Below, in pieces: positions 33,740 through 45,841 of a stretch of 64,000 nt of DNA. The DNA lies in assembly GCF_024868665.1 (NCBI RefSeq), contig NC_079912.1, positions 14,200,948 to 14,264,947 of the forward strand, in the 5' to 3' direction. Numbering within the stretch: the stretch's first letter is position 1; each line of letters begins with the position of its first letter. The notes under the pieces are model-generated. The model saw only the letters and a list, made by a program, of their open reading frames with translations. It ran no database searches and was not told where the DNA came from. Source of the DNA: Triplophysa rosa. Lineage: Eukaryota > Chordata > Actinopteri > Cypriniformes > Nemacheilidae. The position numbers and the translations under genes were made by a program.

Positions 33740-35190
33740 TGCCAGAGCATTCACCTAATTACTGCAATGCATCATTCTTTCTGCCTTAAAAGGGTCCAGC
33801 CATTTGCGGGCCATTAGATACGGTCTTCATTTTATGCCTGAATCCTGGCTTTGCTCGTTTGTTTCAGATTTGTTCTGTATCTTACCACATAGCAGGATGA
33901 AACATTTAGACTTATTTGATCAACAGTGGATTACTGTATATTACATTTCATTCAGGACAGGTGTATGTAATCTCTTGTATTGGTGTAAATTGTTATTATT
34001 TTATTGATCGTATTGTTTCACAGAAGACAAAATAAAAATTCATACAAATGATAATTTTTTTAATGTTTCTCAATTCTCAGTGTTTACAGATCTTTATACT
34101 GGACATGAGTCACATATGTAGAAGATGCTGGAAAAACAAAGATTGTGATGGATCTGGAGGATTTTTCTGAAGGTCAGTAGACAGTTCAATGGCTCAGATC
34201 AAATAGCAAACTCTTAATCAACTATTACAAAAAAAAAACATTGATTGTCCAGGTAACATTGTACAATATTTAGAATAAAGTGTAAATGATAAATTCATAA
34301 ATTTCATAAACTCAGTTATTATTATTATTATTATTCTGTTGTGGATGCAATGTAAACATTTCTTTTGTGAAATAACTCCAGGCAGTACTAAATTAAAAAC
34401 AACCTTTTTATTTTTCTCAAATTTTCAACATTTTCCTAATTCTCCAAGGTGTATTTTTTCATATATGTACTGTACATTTTGTCCAGCACTGTATATATTA
34501 TGGGCTATTTAAAAAAGAGCTATTCTGCATATCTGACCCATAAATATATGTAACCCGCTCTATATTGAGCATATGCATTATTTAACGATCGGCAAAGCAA
34601 CTGTTCTGGTAACCAAAGTCAAGCAAGCGTTGCTTCTGAACCCCACAGCTCAGCACTTTTATTTTATCAAACCCCGTCAACCTTTAATGAGTTTCGATAT
34701 TTTGTTGCGTTGTCAGTCAGTCACACAAACAGAGCTTCACAAACCTCATATTAAATGTTCCCGTCACAGTTGACCGAATGTTTGCCCACTGTGGATATTG
34801 ACCAGCTGTCAGAAAGATGGAGATTTTCCAAGTCACAAAATGCTTCCCGTTCGGATGATCCATGGACCTCCCGATTGGTGCATTCCCCGTCTCCGCTTCC
34901 TCCTAGCAAAGCAGGCCCTGCTCAATCGAGAGAACAAAAATTTGATTGATAGCCACCTGAATGTGGACCCAAGCTTAAAGATTTCCTGCCATCTCAAGCA
35001 ATATCAATCTGAGCCCTAATGGGCCTTAAGACCCTCAGGAGAACATCCTAACCATCTTGGCAGACGGAGAGACGCTACCATGCTGGGTGCCTATTTTGAG
35101 AGGGACTCCCTCATTTGTACGTTTGATAGATTCTTTTCACGACAGTTTCAGCCTCAAGATCTCAGTTTGATGAGAAAAGAAGATTTGTTA
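33740..35190. other. Spacer with possible conserved non-coding sequence
   Basis: 34740-35160 has balanced, low-repeat sequence unlike the surrounding AT-rich DNA, with no intact frame. It may be a conserved element, but no conservation data are available here. Confidence 0.3.
34315..34335. repeat. (ATT)n microsatellite
   Basis: Seven trinucleotide units. Confidence 0.85.
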
Positions 35191-35193
35191 TGT

Positions 35194-35312
35194 ATGGGAT
35201 AATGTACAGGCAGCCGGTTGTTATCGCAGAAATAAGCCCTGACAGTGTGATCATGACCCGATGCACAGCTTATTTCCCGATAACAGCCAGCTGCTTGTAC
35301 ATTATCCTGCTT
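35194..35312. repeat. Inverted repeat, GGATAATGTACA arms
   Basis: GGATAATGTACAGGCAGCCGG, read as a 21-base motif at 35199-35219, continues to a GTTATCGCAGAAATAAG block. The complement (CTTATTTCCCGATAACAGCC, GCTGCTTGTACATTATCC) follows at 35267-35308. The loop contains CCTGACAGTGTGATCATGAC. Likely one end of a palindromic DNA element. Confidence 0.6.
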
Positions 35313-35798
35313 ATTACACGGCTACTTGCCACATGAGGAAAAAAATAAGACATGAAATGTGAATTTGAAATATTTTATTAGCACATTTTTACCGAATGCA
35401 GACCTTCTGTGAGGAAAAATCGTTTACTTTAGGATTTAAGGTAAGAAACGACGTTCAAATGTCACAAAGAGGCAATTTGGTTTAATCACTTGTAACTATA
35501 ATGTCATATATGTTATTAAAAGATATATTTATATTTACTTTACGAATCTGCAAATGGGAATAACGAATCTGCAAATGTCGCGACTGGCCAATCAGAATCA
35601 AGCATTCCAACGAGCTGCGTAATAAGTATTTTTAGTGATGTAGACGTTTGTATATTAACTTGTTAACAGTACCTCATATGAAATGTGTGAAAGGCTCTGT
35701 AAACTACTGAAATATATATATATATTTTTATAACACTTATGTAAACATCATAAGTTTACATAAGCTCTTTAGGCCATATTTTAATGCTTTATTATTTG

Positions 35799-35834
35799 TA
35801 AGTCGCTTTGGTTAGAAGCGTCTACTAAATGAAT
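35799..35834 (+). repeat. L2-type SINE/LINE 3' tail
   Basis: AAGTCGCTTTGGTTAGAAGC, then GTCTACTAAATG, matches the conserved tail motif also at 3076 and 29135, with a diverged reverse copy near 50535. Confidence 0.6.
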
Positions 35835-36159
35835 AAAAACGTCGCTTATTCCTTATGAAACCTCGGATGTTCAAATTCGCTGTTTTTCTTAATTTTAATG
35901 AATAAATGTGTCATCAAAGTTGACAATAACTTTGTTATACTTTTTATTGGTTAGATATTTGCTAAAACCCAGTGACAAACATAAAGGGTGACTAATAATG
36001 ATTTATGGCAAAAAACAAACATCACAAAATATGGAGACGCAAGGTTTCAGAAGGACAACTTCACTTTTTCATTTGTAACTTCTTGGTTTGCTTTTTTTTG
36101 GTCAGTATTAAATGAATACCATTACGAAACAGAAATGTGAGAATATATACTGTATATTA

Positions 36160-36495
36160 GTCGATATCTTTGGAAGAACGCTTGTAACCAAACAGTTGCC
36201 ACCATTGACTACCATAGTAGGAAAAATTGCTTTATACATTTCTCTGTTCTGTTAAATATAAAAGAAGATATTTTGTAGAATGTAGGAAAGCAAACAGTTC
36301 CGGGGCACCTTTACCAACTACTGTTGTCGTTTTTGGTAGTCAATGGTGGCTAAGAACTGTTTGGTTACAAGCATTCTTCCAAATATCTTTCTCTGTGTTC
36401 ATCAGAACAAAGAAATGTATGCAGATTTGGAACAACTTGAGGGTGAGGAAATGATGATTACAGAATGTTCATTTTTGGGTGAACTGTCCTTTTAA
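36160..36495. repeat. Palindromic MITE, left end missing
   Basis: Inverted arms around ACCATTGACTACCATAG and TGGTAGTCAATGGTGGC, then GAACAACTTGAGGGTGAG and the terminal GGGTGAACTGTCCTTTTAA. The left terminal arm is absent. Confidence 0.72.
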
Positions 36496-36839
36496 GTCCT
36501 TTGAAGCCACAAAAAGCCTTTTTTATTAAAAATGTATTATTTGCGGTTGTAAAACAATGTAACAATCAAAAGCGTCTATGAATCATCTACAGTCTACAAA
36601 GTGTGCAAATTGTGCAGTCACCTGTGTGTATACAAGCTTTCTAACAGCTTGACACGTGACACGCGTACCCGCACAACATCTCTCTTCATCTTTGAAAGCG
36701 AGAGCTTTGTCTCTCTCTCTCTCGCTCACTCTGTCGGAGTGTACCTGGCTCATTTAGTGATTGATTCTGCTGCAGTACTGCGGTAGTAATGAGCAGGCAG
36801 GTGTTTGGGAAATGTTAAAGGTAGCAGATCATCCATCAA

Positions 36840-37110
36840 TCAACTCGCTTCCAATTAAACTCACGAGGAACGTCTTTCTCCCAACCATGGCCGTAATGGA
36901 ATTAAAACGAGCAAGAAAGATTCAGCTTAGCTGCGTACGTCCCACTAAACTATTTATTCTGCAGGGAAAAAGAGCTTTTCTTTCATTATTTGCGAGAAGA
37001 AAGAAAATGAGCAGTTTTCATTCCAGGGTTAGAGGCAAAATGCTGATTCAGTGCCTTGGACCAGCGCAGTTAATTCCCCTAATCTGTATTCTTTCGGCTT
37101 GTACGATACT
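36840..37110. other. Candidate conserved non-coding element
   Basis: Balanced base composition with TAAT-rich motifs (CCAATTAAACTCACG, ATGGAATTAAAACGAGC, CAGTTAATTCCCCTAATC) and no repeat structure. A 129-codon frame (36761-37150) spans it but carries no protein motif. This layout is common for vertebrate developmental enhancers; conservation is not testable here. Confidence 0.3.
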
Positions 37111-37344
37111 TTTTGCTTCGCAGTATTTCTGCTTTATAAAGCTCATTTGAGCTGTAATGTTAAGTGAATACTTTTATATTTCTGCTTTATAAAGTTCATT
37201 TGAACTGTAATGTTTGATAGTGAATACTTTTATAAATGGCAATAACTTTCAGTCCATTCTGGGATTTGAGGGAAAGCTATCTAACAGACTTAAGTAACAT
37301 GCAAATAAAAAATGTTTTATTCAGCAGAAGGCATGTGGTGACCA

Positions 37345-37701
37345 ATGGTATCTTGCGAAATGTCACAGTGGTTTTCTGTTAATACAATGGAAGTCAGTAA
37401 GGCCCGAAGTTTGGTTAACAACATTCTTCAAAATATCTTCATTTGTGTTTTGCAGAAGAAAAAAAGTCATAGAGATTTGACATGACATGAGGCCTTGTAA
37501 ATGATAAGAATTGTTATTTTTGGGTGAAAATAAATTACAATGGTAGTGGATGATGTTGACCCAGAACTGAAAATGGCTAACATTCTTCCAAATATCTTTC
37601 TCTGTGTTCATTGGAACAAATATATGTATACAGGTTTGAAACAACCTGAGGGTGAGTAAATGATGACAGATTTTTCATTTTTGGATGAACTATCCCTTTA
37701 A
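37345..37701. repeat. Palindromic MITE, diverged copy
   Basis: AACATTCTTCAAAATATCTT, GAAGAAAAAAAGTCATAG and a terminal TTTTTGGATGAACTATCCCTTTAA-like end (from 37678). A second internal run near 37580 (CATTCTTCCAAATATCTTTC) shows two related right arms in tandem, so this is probably two overlapping copies. Confidence 0.65.
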
Positions 37702-38731
37702 GTTCTTTTTGGTAAAAAAAACATTGTATTTTGTTCCTTTTTGTTGCGTTACATCCTGCTATTTTTGGAAAGCAAGAATGTGCTCTGTTATACATGTAAG
37801 TGGAATTATGTAAACCCAAAACCTAATTCTAGGTTAGTCACCAAATGATTGATTTAGAAAATGTGATTTTGTACATCCCCGGTATCTTTCCAATTTCTAA
37901 AAACATCCTGTTTTTTAAAACGCCTGTACATATAACCACTACTCACTGCTTCCCATAAAAACATTTGCTTTGCTGGCCGGTATATGCTTGTCTTTCTAAA
38001 TCTGGTTGTCCCAAAGGATTTGAGGGAAGAGGTGCTGCTTCCTGTGTGCTGTCTGCCGCTATCGGAGTCATTCCATTATCAGCCCATCATCCAGAGGCTG
38101 GATGTTCCGTGTTTCATCTCTGGTGGCCTTGACACTTGACACAGATTGTTCCAAACGCAACACAATTGACTTCTTGTGCCGTTGGTATAGGTGGTCACCT
38201 TCTGCATCTTGCATCCTGCGATTATGTTCTTGATTCCTGATTGTACATTCTGTGCCTATTTCAACGTTTTACCTCAGAGTGAAATCAGAGGATGGAGGGT
38301 TGAATAATTTGTGCGTGCGTTTTCATGGATACGGTTCTGGCAAAAGTGATGTCCAACTTAGGAAGAAATTATTATTTAGGATATATTAAAAACTTTGTAT
38401 TTATTTTGCATAGTTGTATTTGGAGTGTAAACTAAAGTTCAGCTTCGGTAATAATTTAAGACTTGGCAAAAATGTAACTTGAGGGAGCAAATATTGGACA
38501 AATGTGCTCCCCCCAGACATCATTTTTGGCCACTATTGTAGATACACATGTTGTGTTTTGTATTTCTTTTTGTAAGAAAACCAAAACCTCACAATGACAC
38601 AATTATTTATAGTATGGGTGGCATTACATGACTGTTGATACTACAGTTTTATTATTTATATAAAAAGCTCAGTTAAAACAAAAACTAGAGAGGATAAAAT
38701 GTGAACAAAACCATCCTTTACTGGGTGAACA

Positions 38732-39463
38732 TGTCACGACGGTGAGGAAGAGAAGAACCCAAATGCAGGCAGCAGTTCAGGGGTTAACAGATGTTTATTA
38801 ACAATAAAACAAAAGCCCACAATGGGGAAAAACATACACTACAAAAAAAAAACTCTTCAAAAGGAAAAATCAAACACTTTCCTCTGGGGGGAAAAACGGG
38901 AACTAAAACAATAAACAAACAAAACTCACAAGAACCGGACAATGCAGGACATGGCAAGGTAGGAACACGAGAGATGCAGGAACACGAGAGATGCAGGGAC
39001 ACGAGAGATGCAGGGACACGAACGTGGAACCAGGGACACGAACGTGGAACCAGGGACACGAACGTGGAACCAGGGACACGAACGTGGAACCAGGGACACG
39101 AACGTGGAACCAGGGACACGAACGTGGAACCAGGGACACGAACGTGGAACCAGGGACACGAACGTGGAACCAGGGACACGACGAACTGGATACAATCACC
39201 GAGCACAGGACAATGAAACATGAGGGCATTTAAAGGGAACACAAATGAGGGATAACGACACAGGGCAGGTGTGGGTAATAAAACACTCAGGGAAAGATAA
39301 CAAGGAAACGAGAGGGGCGGGGCCAATGACGAGACACTGGAGAGAACATATATTATTGTCAAAAGGACAATAATATGTTTCTCTCCACACATAACCAAAG
39401 GCTTTATCATGGCTCTGCTACAGGACCAAGAAAAACATGACCAAATGAAGCAGAGCCATGACA
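38732..39463 (-). mobile_element. Solo LTR, copy 3 (732 bp) with minisatellite
   Basis: Bounded by TGTCACGACGG and GCCATGACA with GAACA duplicated at 38727-38731 and 39464-39468. AATAAA on the minus strand lies at 38794-38799 (+). The same outer segments as copies 1 and 2 are present (AAGAACCCAAATGCAGGCAG, CAGAGCCATGACA). It is longer because of tandem repeats at 38960-39183. Confidence 0.92.
38960..39183. repeat. Two-tier minisatellite inside the LTR
   Basis: About three 17-18-bp units (ACACGAGAGATGCAGGG) at 38963-39018 are followed by eight near-identical 20-bp units (AACGTGGAACCAGGGACACG) at 39021-39180. Because 20 is not a multiple of three, every frame stays open and cycles. This creates the long artefactual frames on both strands (38784-39596 and others). 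Confidence 0.95.
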
Positions 39464-39468
39464 GAACA

Positions 39469-40656
39469 TGCTGGGTAACCTGTTTTAAAACAGAAGCAAT
39501 TCTTTTGAATGGCGCACAGATAAAAACATGCAGAATATAAAAAAACAGAGTTACAGATTCGTGTTCAGCATTTTCCCCTTGAAAACATCGAAGCAAAAAC
39601 TTTGACCTTTTGGATTTGTAGATGAAATGGAGTCCGTCTTCTCAAATCTTCTGGCTTGAGGTTGAGCCACTGAATATTTCTTCTGGCTCTGTTGTAAATC
39701 TGCAGTTACACAGGCTGACGTTCAGCTTTTAGCCTTTACTTCAAAGACATCTCATTGTTCAAGTTTATAAGACAACAGGGTGCGTCTCACGTCTCCGCGT
39801 GTCCCAGAAGACCCAGCGTGAGTCCTTGACAGATTCCTGGTGGAGGCTCACAGCATGCAAGCGTATTCATAGTTCCTCAAATCAAATGTGACTTGAAGTC
39901 TTTAGTATTTTAGGTTACAGTTGTCAGCATCGTTGTTAAAAAAAACAGGAACATTTAAACAAGGCCCCATGCTCGAAAAATAAAAGTTTTTTCTTTCTGT
40001 GCACATAAATCTTGAACTTACAGCTCAACGCCGTGTCTGATTAAAATGTAAATTCTTAGGATGTTTTCTTAGCAAAGCAACTCGCCAGAAGGATCTTGTT
40101 GGTTGTAATTATTCCTTTAGGACCAAGATGAGTGTTGGAAGAATGGAGTAATAAAACCACAGGATCAATATGAATGTAATATCATCAAAACAGTAAAAAA
40201 GCATTGTGTATTTGTAAGAGTTTGTGTAAAAAGATTGGGGTGTATAGTTTAATCATGGCTTATAGGCATTGAAAGTCTGAAGTAGATTCCTGAGAAGCCG
40301 TTTTATATGTGAGAAAATGTGTATTCATTTCATGACTTACTGTTGAATGAATGACCTGCTAACTGTGCGATTTCCATGAAAAGGTCAGATCTCCACCCGG
40401 GCATTTTAAGTTGCATTGACGTATTCCCAGACCCCGTGTTTCATAAGCGCCAGGGTCACAGCCGAACGTTGTTAACACCCCAAAGGGTTTTAAAAACATT
40501 TTATTCATTTCAACAACTGTGTGCTTGTGCTTATTGTTGTGTAATCTAGTGAGTTACATATGTCACAAATGAAAGGCTTCGGGATTATTTTCCCATTCAA
40601 TTCAAGGCTTGAATTAAAACAAAAGACATTGCACTATAGTGAAGAAAAATCCAATA
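39469..40656. other. Spacer, nothing identified
   Basis: AT-rich, no coding or repeat structure that I can support. Confidence 0.4.
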
Positions 40657-40940
40657 TAGAGATGCACCGATACTCAACTTCTCCACCGATACCTAGCCGA
40701 TTATTCAGAGTAATATCTGTTGATGGCGATACAGATTCTGATGATTAAATGTATATTTCTTAACTTTCTGAATCTAATTAATTCATATACAGTACTGACT
40801 TGAATATCAAACTGGTGGTGTCACAGAACACAAATTCATTGCATTTTCCTATCCTCTTTTGATCGACAGGATATGTCGGCCCTGATCATCAGCAGTATCA
40901 GACGATACTGATTACTGGCCGATATATTGGTGCATCTCTA
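40657..40940. mobile_element. TAGAGATGCACCGAT-ended MITE
   Basis: Left TAGAGATGCACCGATA and right TATTGGTGCATCTCTA are inverted, with CGATACC/GGCCGATA motifs inside. The ends resemble a fish-wide hAT family. I could not confirm an 8-bp duplication; only TA is symmetrical. Confidence 0.75.
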
Positions 40941-41091
40941 ATGTACAGCAATGATTTGCTAAATAATTTATATTATGTGATAAGGTAATGCTTTATATTT
41001 ATAAACCAATTTAAAAAATTAAAAATTATATAACCAGCTTACGTTTCACATTCTATCATGTTTTTTAAAAACATATTAACAACTTAATCTC

Positions 41092-41262
41092 ACGGAAATT
41101 TCTCAACTATTTTACGAAGCGGCTAATTCGTATAAATTCGTACTATGTAAATCGTAAAAAAAAACGTCACTGGTGTGAAATCACAAATCACATTAAAACA
41201 TCCGAATAAGATTGTACAAATTAATATGAATTGGTCACCTCGTAAAGTAGTTTTCCGTTAGA
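41092..41262. repeat. TTTTACGAAGYGGCTAATTC-type repeat
   Basis: ATTTTACGAAGCGGCTAATTC (41110-41130) and CACCTCGTAAAGTAG (from 41236) are loosely inverted. A diverged relative lies at 53440-53590 (CACAAAGTGGCTAATTGGTG). Confidence 0.5.
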
Positions 41263-41905
41263 TTGTATTGGTGTTAGTGAAGAGTTTTAGTGATGAACTT
41301 GCACTTTGTCTTTGATATCTTTTCAGTCTTAGAAGGTCTCGGCACTCCTCATCCATCGTGATCCAGAGTCCACGATCAAAAATTTGCTCCACGCTCGGCT
41401 CTGTATGTTTTGTGACAGCTGCGACTTCTCTGTTGGCTCGCATTTAAAATTCACTCTTCTTATCTTTTCTCTGAGCGTATCGCTGAAAGAAAACACAATA
41501 GCACAAGAATAAAGACGTCCACATGCAGACTCATAACTTCTCTGTTGATGTGTAACTCAACTAATGAAAACTTAATTCATCGTCACAGCCGGTTGTGTCT
41601 TCACCATTTTTAAATGAGTAAGTTTGTCTTTCATCTGTATCTTGTCTCTTTTATGAGTACAGAGCCGTGCAGCGAGTGACCTTTGAAGAGTTGTAGATCA
41701 GTGGAAACCCTCCCCAGTAGAACCACACGGTTCTTCCCATGGGATGCTGACATGTCTTTTATGTTGAGACTCGTCTCTTTGAAAAGTGTCACAGAGAGTA
41801 TCGCTCGCTCTCGGTCTAGCCTTGTTACTGTGTTTGAGTATAACAAACTGGTTCACGTTCCTTTTAAATGGTTTGGTTTGGATTGAATGTAATCAGTTTG
41901 ACATA

Positions 41906-42436
41906 CAGCCGTGGAAAAATTAAGAGGCCATTTCAAATGTTCATGTAGTCAGCATTTCTAGATGTATTGTGGTCATTCCTGTCCAGTGTCAACAACAAAA
42001 TCAAACCTCAGGAGTGACAAAGTCATCCAACAGCAATTTGAAAGACTGACAGCATGACACGACAAATGGAAACTGTGATAAATATCAAGGTTTTTACATA
42101 AAAATATATATATTTTTAAACTTTCCTAAAAAACATTTACAAATATTATTGCATTATTGCTTAAAAGTGAATATGAACTTGTTTTATTTGCCGTATTTGA
42201 GGTCTGAAAAAATACAGAGCATCTTTTCAGTTATTTTGACGTGTTTCTCCAGTTTTCATTTTTTTGCAAATAAATGCAAGTCGAAACAATATTTTTATTT
42301 GAAATTTGGGAGAAATATTGTTAGTAGTTCACAGAATGAAACAAAAACATTTACCTAAACACACACCTAGAAATAGTAAATTCAGAAAAACTGAAAATGG
42401 TCTTTGAAATGATCTCTTAACCTTTTCCACGGCTGT
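41906..42436. mobile_element. CAGCCGTGGAAAAATTAAGA-ended MITE
   Basis: CAGCCGTGGAAAAATTAAGA at the left and TCTTAACCTTTTCCACGGCTG at the right (ending 42435) are inverted ends of a 531-base AT-rich element. It is flanked by TA on the left and TG on the right, fitting a decayed TA duplication. Confidence 0.8.
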
Positions 42437-42619
42437 GTTTTGCTATGACTTTCATAACTACTTACTTAAATTTTAATACATTAAGTCGTCTTAGAGTTGT
42501 GACCATCAGCATAAAGTGTGGTCCACTTCGCGATGTTTTTAAAAAGGAAAGGCTAACTGATGTAAAAAGAAAGTAAACACATTTCGTTCCCAAATTTCTT
42601 TTTCAAAGTTTGTAGGGCA

Positions 42620-44552
42620 GGGCTGCGTTTCCTGACAACGTTGTCTCTTAGCGCGCTACGCAGACTCTTAAGGTACACCTTAAATACAGTCATACCTTTT
42701 ATAGGCGTGTTTCCCGAACTATACATGAGGTTACTTTCCTACGTCCCACGTTACCAGCCAGGTGCTGTCCATGGCGGTGGTGCTGATTTAATGGACATCG
42801 ATCATTCGACAATAAATTATACACTCTATACAGGGACTGCTTCACTGCGTTATGTGAGGTAGAGGCGTTCTTCATAAAATAAGCTCTTTAGAAATAGTTG
42901 AAGTTGCATGTATTAGGACTCATAGGATAAAAATAAACCAAATTGCAAACTATATCCAACCATGGATATTGTTTAATTGTGAAATGAGTGTGCGAACCCG
43001 CCATTGTTGGGTGTAACTAGTTACCAAGTAATTAGTTACTGTAATTTAATTACTTTTCCCTTGAAAAAGTAAAGTAAGTGATTACTCTTATTTTTTCTGT
43101 AATTTAATTACAGTTACTTATGATGTAATTAAACTAAATACTTTGTAACGTGTGTGTGCAGAAGAGGAATTGACATCAAAATTCAAAGTCTAACTTTAAA
43201 ATCCGTGCTTTAATGTATAATTCTCACATTTGTAATTAATAACAATACTTTATGTAGTTTTAGATTATTTATTTGAATGAATTAAAAGAGCCTTTTCATG
43301 TCTATCCTTGAATCACTTAACTCATCAAGGTTGATGTAGATTATAGAAAGTAATTAGTAATAAGTAATTAAATACTTTTTGAAGAGAGTAACTTGTACAG
43401 TAATCTAATTACATTATCGAATGTGTAATTAGTAACTAGTAATTAATTACTTTTTCAGAGTGACTTACCCAACACTGGAACCCGCAATCTCATTCACAAA
43501 TGTATCAACCCGCAACACTAACTGGCAGTATGGTCATTTATATCAAAGGTTCTCAAACTTTGGGTCGGAGGGTCACGCAAAGCCACTTGCTGTTGCGGTG
43601 CATTAAAAAGTTTATTCCAGCAACTAACAAATACTTGTATAGTTCACACGTTTATTGTGCTTGGACACTGGATGCACAAGCGGCGCATTTACAGTGTGAT
43701 TTATTAAAACATTAAAGTATAATCAACATTATTAATCACACTTACAATATCAAGGGGAATAATATAAACAAGTATGCCATACAATAAGGTATTTTGATAT
43801 TAAAATTAAACTTATTCATTCACGACAAGAAAATTCAAAAGTAAAGGGAGTGAATGTGTGTTGTTTCCCTATTTTCTATTTAAAAGGTGTTCCATGAGAT
43901 AGCCTACCTTTGATTATACCTGTGTTTGGGAACCCCTTATTTATATTATCATAATATATGTTGCTAAAGTGTCATTATTTACTCATTAAAAGCACAGAAC
44001 GCGGAACATATAATCAACAGCTTTCTATAATTATAATTGCAGCATAAACTGTAGCCAGGTTTTCACAGATTAAATGCACTAAAATGCTCCGCGGATGGCG
44101 CCGTCTTTGATTTAGCCAAAACATTTGCTGTATCGTAGTTTGACTAAACTTTATACCACAATCTTTCTCTTTAAATATACTCCAAATTCTTTGGGTTGCC
44201 AGCTGATGCACAGATAAAATAATTAAAAAGCTAACAACCATCAATGTAAAGACAATTATATTCCTTGCATGACAACACGTCAATATAGCCTACTGGTATT
44301 TTTAACTTTAGAATTATATTTGTATAGACTGCGATGTAAAAAAGCTTTTTTTTCACTGTGGCCACTAGCGGGTGAACTCTTAACAGTGATAAGGTATAGC
44401 TAAGAGCGCTCCAGACCAACCTTCCGAACGTATGACTTGCAGAAGGTATACTTAACTAAGAACGTTTCGGGAAACATATCAACGATAAGGTACAGCTTAA
44501 GGTATAACTTAAGAACGACGTAGCGTTGAGAAGGTTTCGGGAAACGTGGCCC
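42620..44552. mobile_element. GGGCYRCGTTTCC-ended DNA element (1.9 kb)
   Basis: Left GGGCTGCGTTTCCTGACAAC, then GTGTTTCCCGAACTATACAT. The right end is the complement of GGGCCACGTTTCCCGAAACC, then ATGTTTCCCGAAACGTTC. The terminal repeats extend over about 130 diverged bases. A separate MITE is nested inside. No transposase is recognisable. Confidence 0.6.
43012..43477. mobile_element. TAATTACT-rich MITE, copy B (nested)
   Basis: Reverse orientation relative of copy A: starts CATTGTTGGGTGTAACTAG and ends GACTTACCCAACACTG. Flanked by GAACCCGC on both sides (43004-43011 and 43478-43485), a perfect 8-bp duplication pointing to hAT-type mobilisation. Confidence 0.88.
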
Positions 44553-44912
44553 AGATCATTCTGAAAGCCATGAGCAACTTTAGATCACATCACATGAGAT
44601 TTCACTTGACTATCTTTAACTTGAAACTTGAAAAAGAAAATAAACTGACCACAGAAATACAGTATCATAGTTAATGAATGTGTTCATGGAAGAAAGTTTT
44701 AAGTTTGTCTCTAAGCTAGTTTTGACTTTGGATTTTGAAGCATGTCTGAGATTTTTTTTTAATTATTTCAGGATGTAGAAACTTCTGTCGCTGTATTATG
44801 TCATGAAGGTTTTTACACTCTTGAATGAATGACACGTTATAACCTTTCAGTTATCCAAACACATACACACACCACATTTTTCATTGCACTAGTGAGTTTT
44901 GAGAGCAGATTT

Positions 44913-45841
44913 AAAGGCGCAGTTCTTGATTAACAGTGGCCACTATAGCGTTGTATTATAGATTTGCAACAAATTACTCAGTCCAAACACGACGGTGGCC
45001 ACCACAGTACAAAAAGATGTTGACGCAGGGAAGAGATTTTGCGGGCATTAGAAAGACTGTAGAAAGAGCTATGACTTATGTATTACATAAAATAAAAGGT
45101 TTGTGGATTTTACGTTTAAAAAGAAGGATACACGTCAAGCAGGATCTAGGACCTGCGCTAATATTATAAAGACTTTCCAGCGTTAGGACCCATGGCTTTT
45201 AGCAGATATACTTTCCAGCAGAGAGACGCTGGAGAGAAAGATCGTCTAAAAATCACCCCCGAGGAGGTTGCTTTGATTTGGATCAGTATGTGAGTAACAT
45301 ACTAACATACCAAGATATGTTGTTGTTGTAATATTAGCTGTGTGACGGAGCAGTTTTGAGCGTCATGTTTATCTGGAACCGCTTTGATATTGTACTCGTC
45401 CAGATAACGTTACTTAGAGAGAGCGAGAGCGCGTTGGAGCTGAAACTGGAGAGCGAGCGAGAGCGCGTATTACTCTTTTACTTAATGATGAATAAACTTT
45501 CAGTTAATCCGCGCGTCACATGCTTTCCGAACCGGAGAGTACGATCCGTACGGATCACGGATCATCCGTGATCCGTTTCACCACTATACCACAGCAGAGA
45601 GGAAGAGGAAACGCGCGTTGTAGAGCTGTTTGTCCGTTTAGGGCTGCTGTACAAAACATGGCGGCGAATTCAATGTATGTAGGGCCGCTCTGTATGTAGA
45701 TATAAACAGCTTATTCTAAGATATTACAAACATAAAGGTTCATTACGTAAGGTCTTTATACACCTCTGAAGAAATAGTTTTGTACATTATATTGCATTTC
45801 CGTCAATGGATCCTCCTAAATACGCCGTATTGTTCCTTTAA
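44913..45841 (+). repeat. Dispersed repeat, copy 2 (complete)
   Basis: Starts AAAGGCGCAGTTCTTGATTA and ends CCGTATTGTTCCTTTAAG. It carries the same landmark blocks as 23858-24588, plus a right part (CTTTATACACCTCTGAAGAA, TGCATTTCCGTCAATGGATC) that recurs in complement at 51439. Frames inside are shadows. Confidence 0.7.

Noticed and set aside
36761..37150. 129-residue plus-strand frame as a gene
   Set aside because: No motif, no splice structure and repeat-poor AT motifs; better treated as possible non-coding conserved DNA.
39021..39180. CRISPR-like regular repeats
   Set aside because: The units are directly adjacent with no spacers and lie in a vertebrate LTR.
38784..39596. 270-residue minus-strand frame and several overlapping plus-strand frames
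   Set aside because: They run through the 20-bp minisatellite in the solo LTR, where a unit length not divisible by three keeps all frames open. No domain and no splice or start context.
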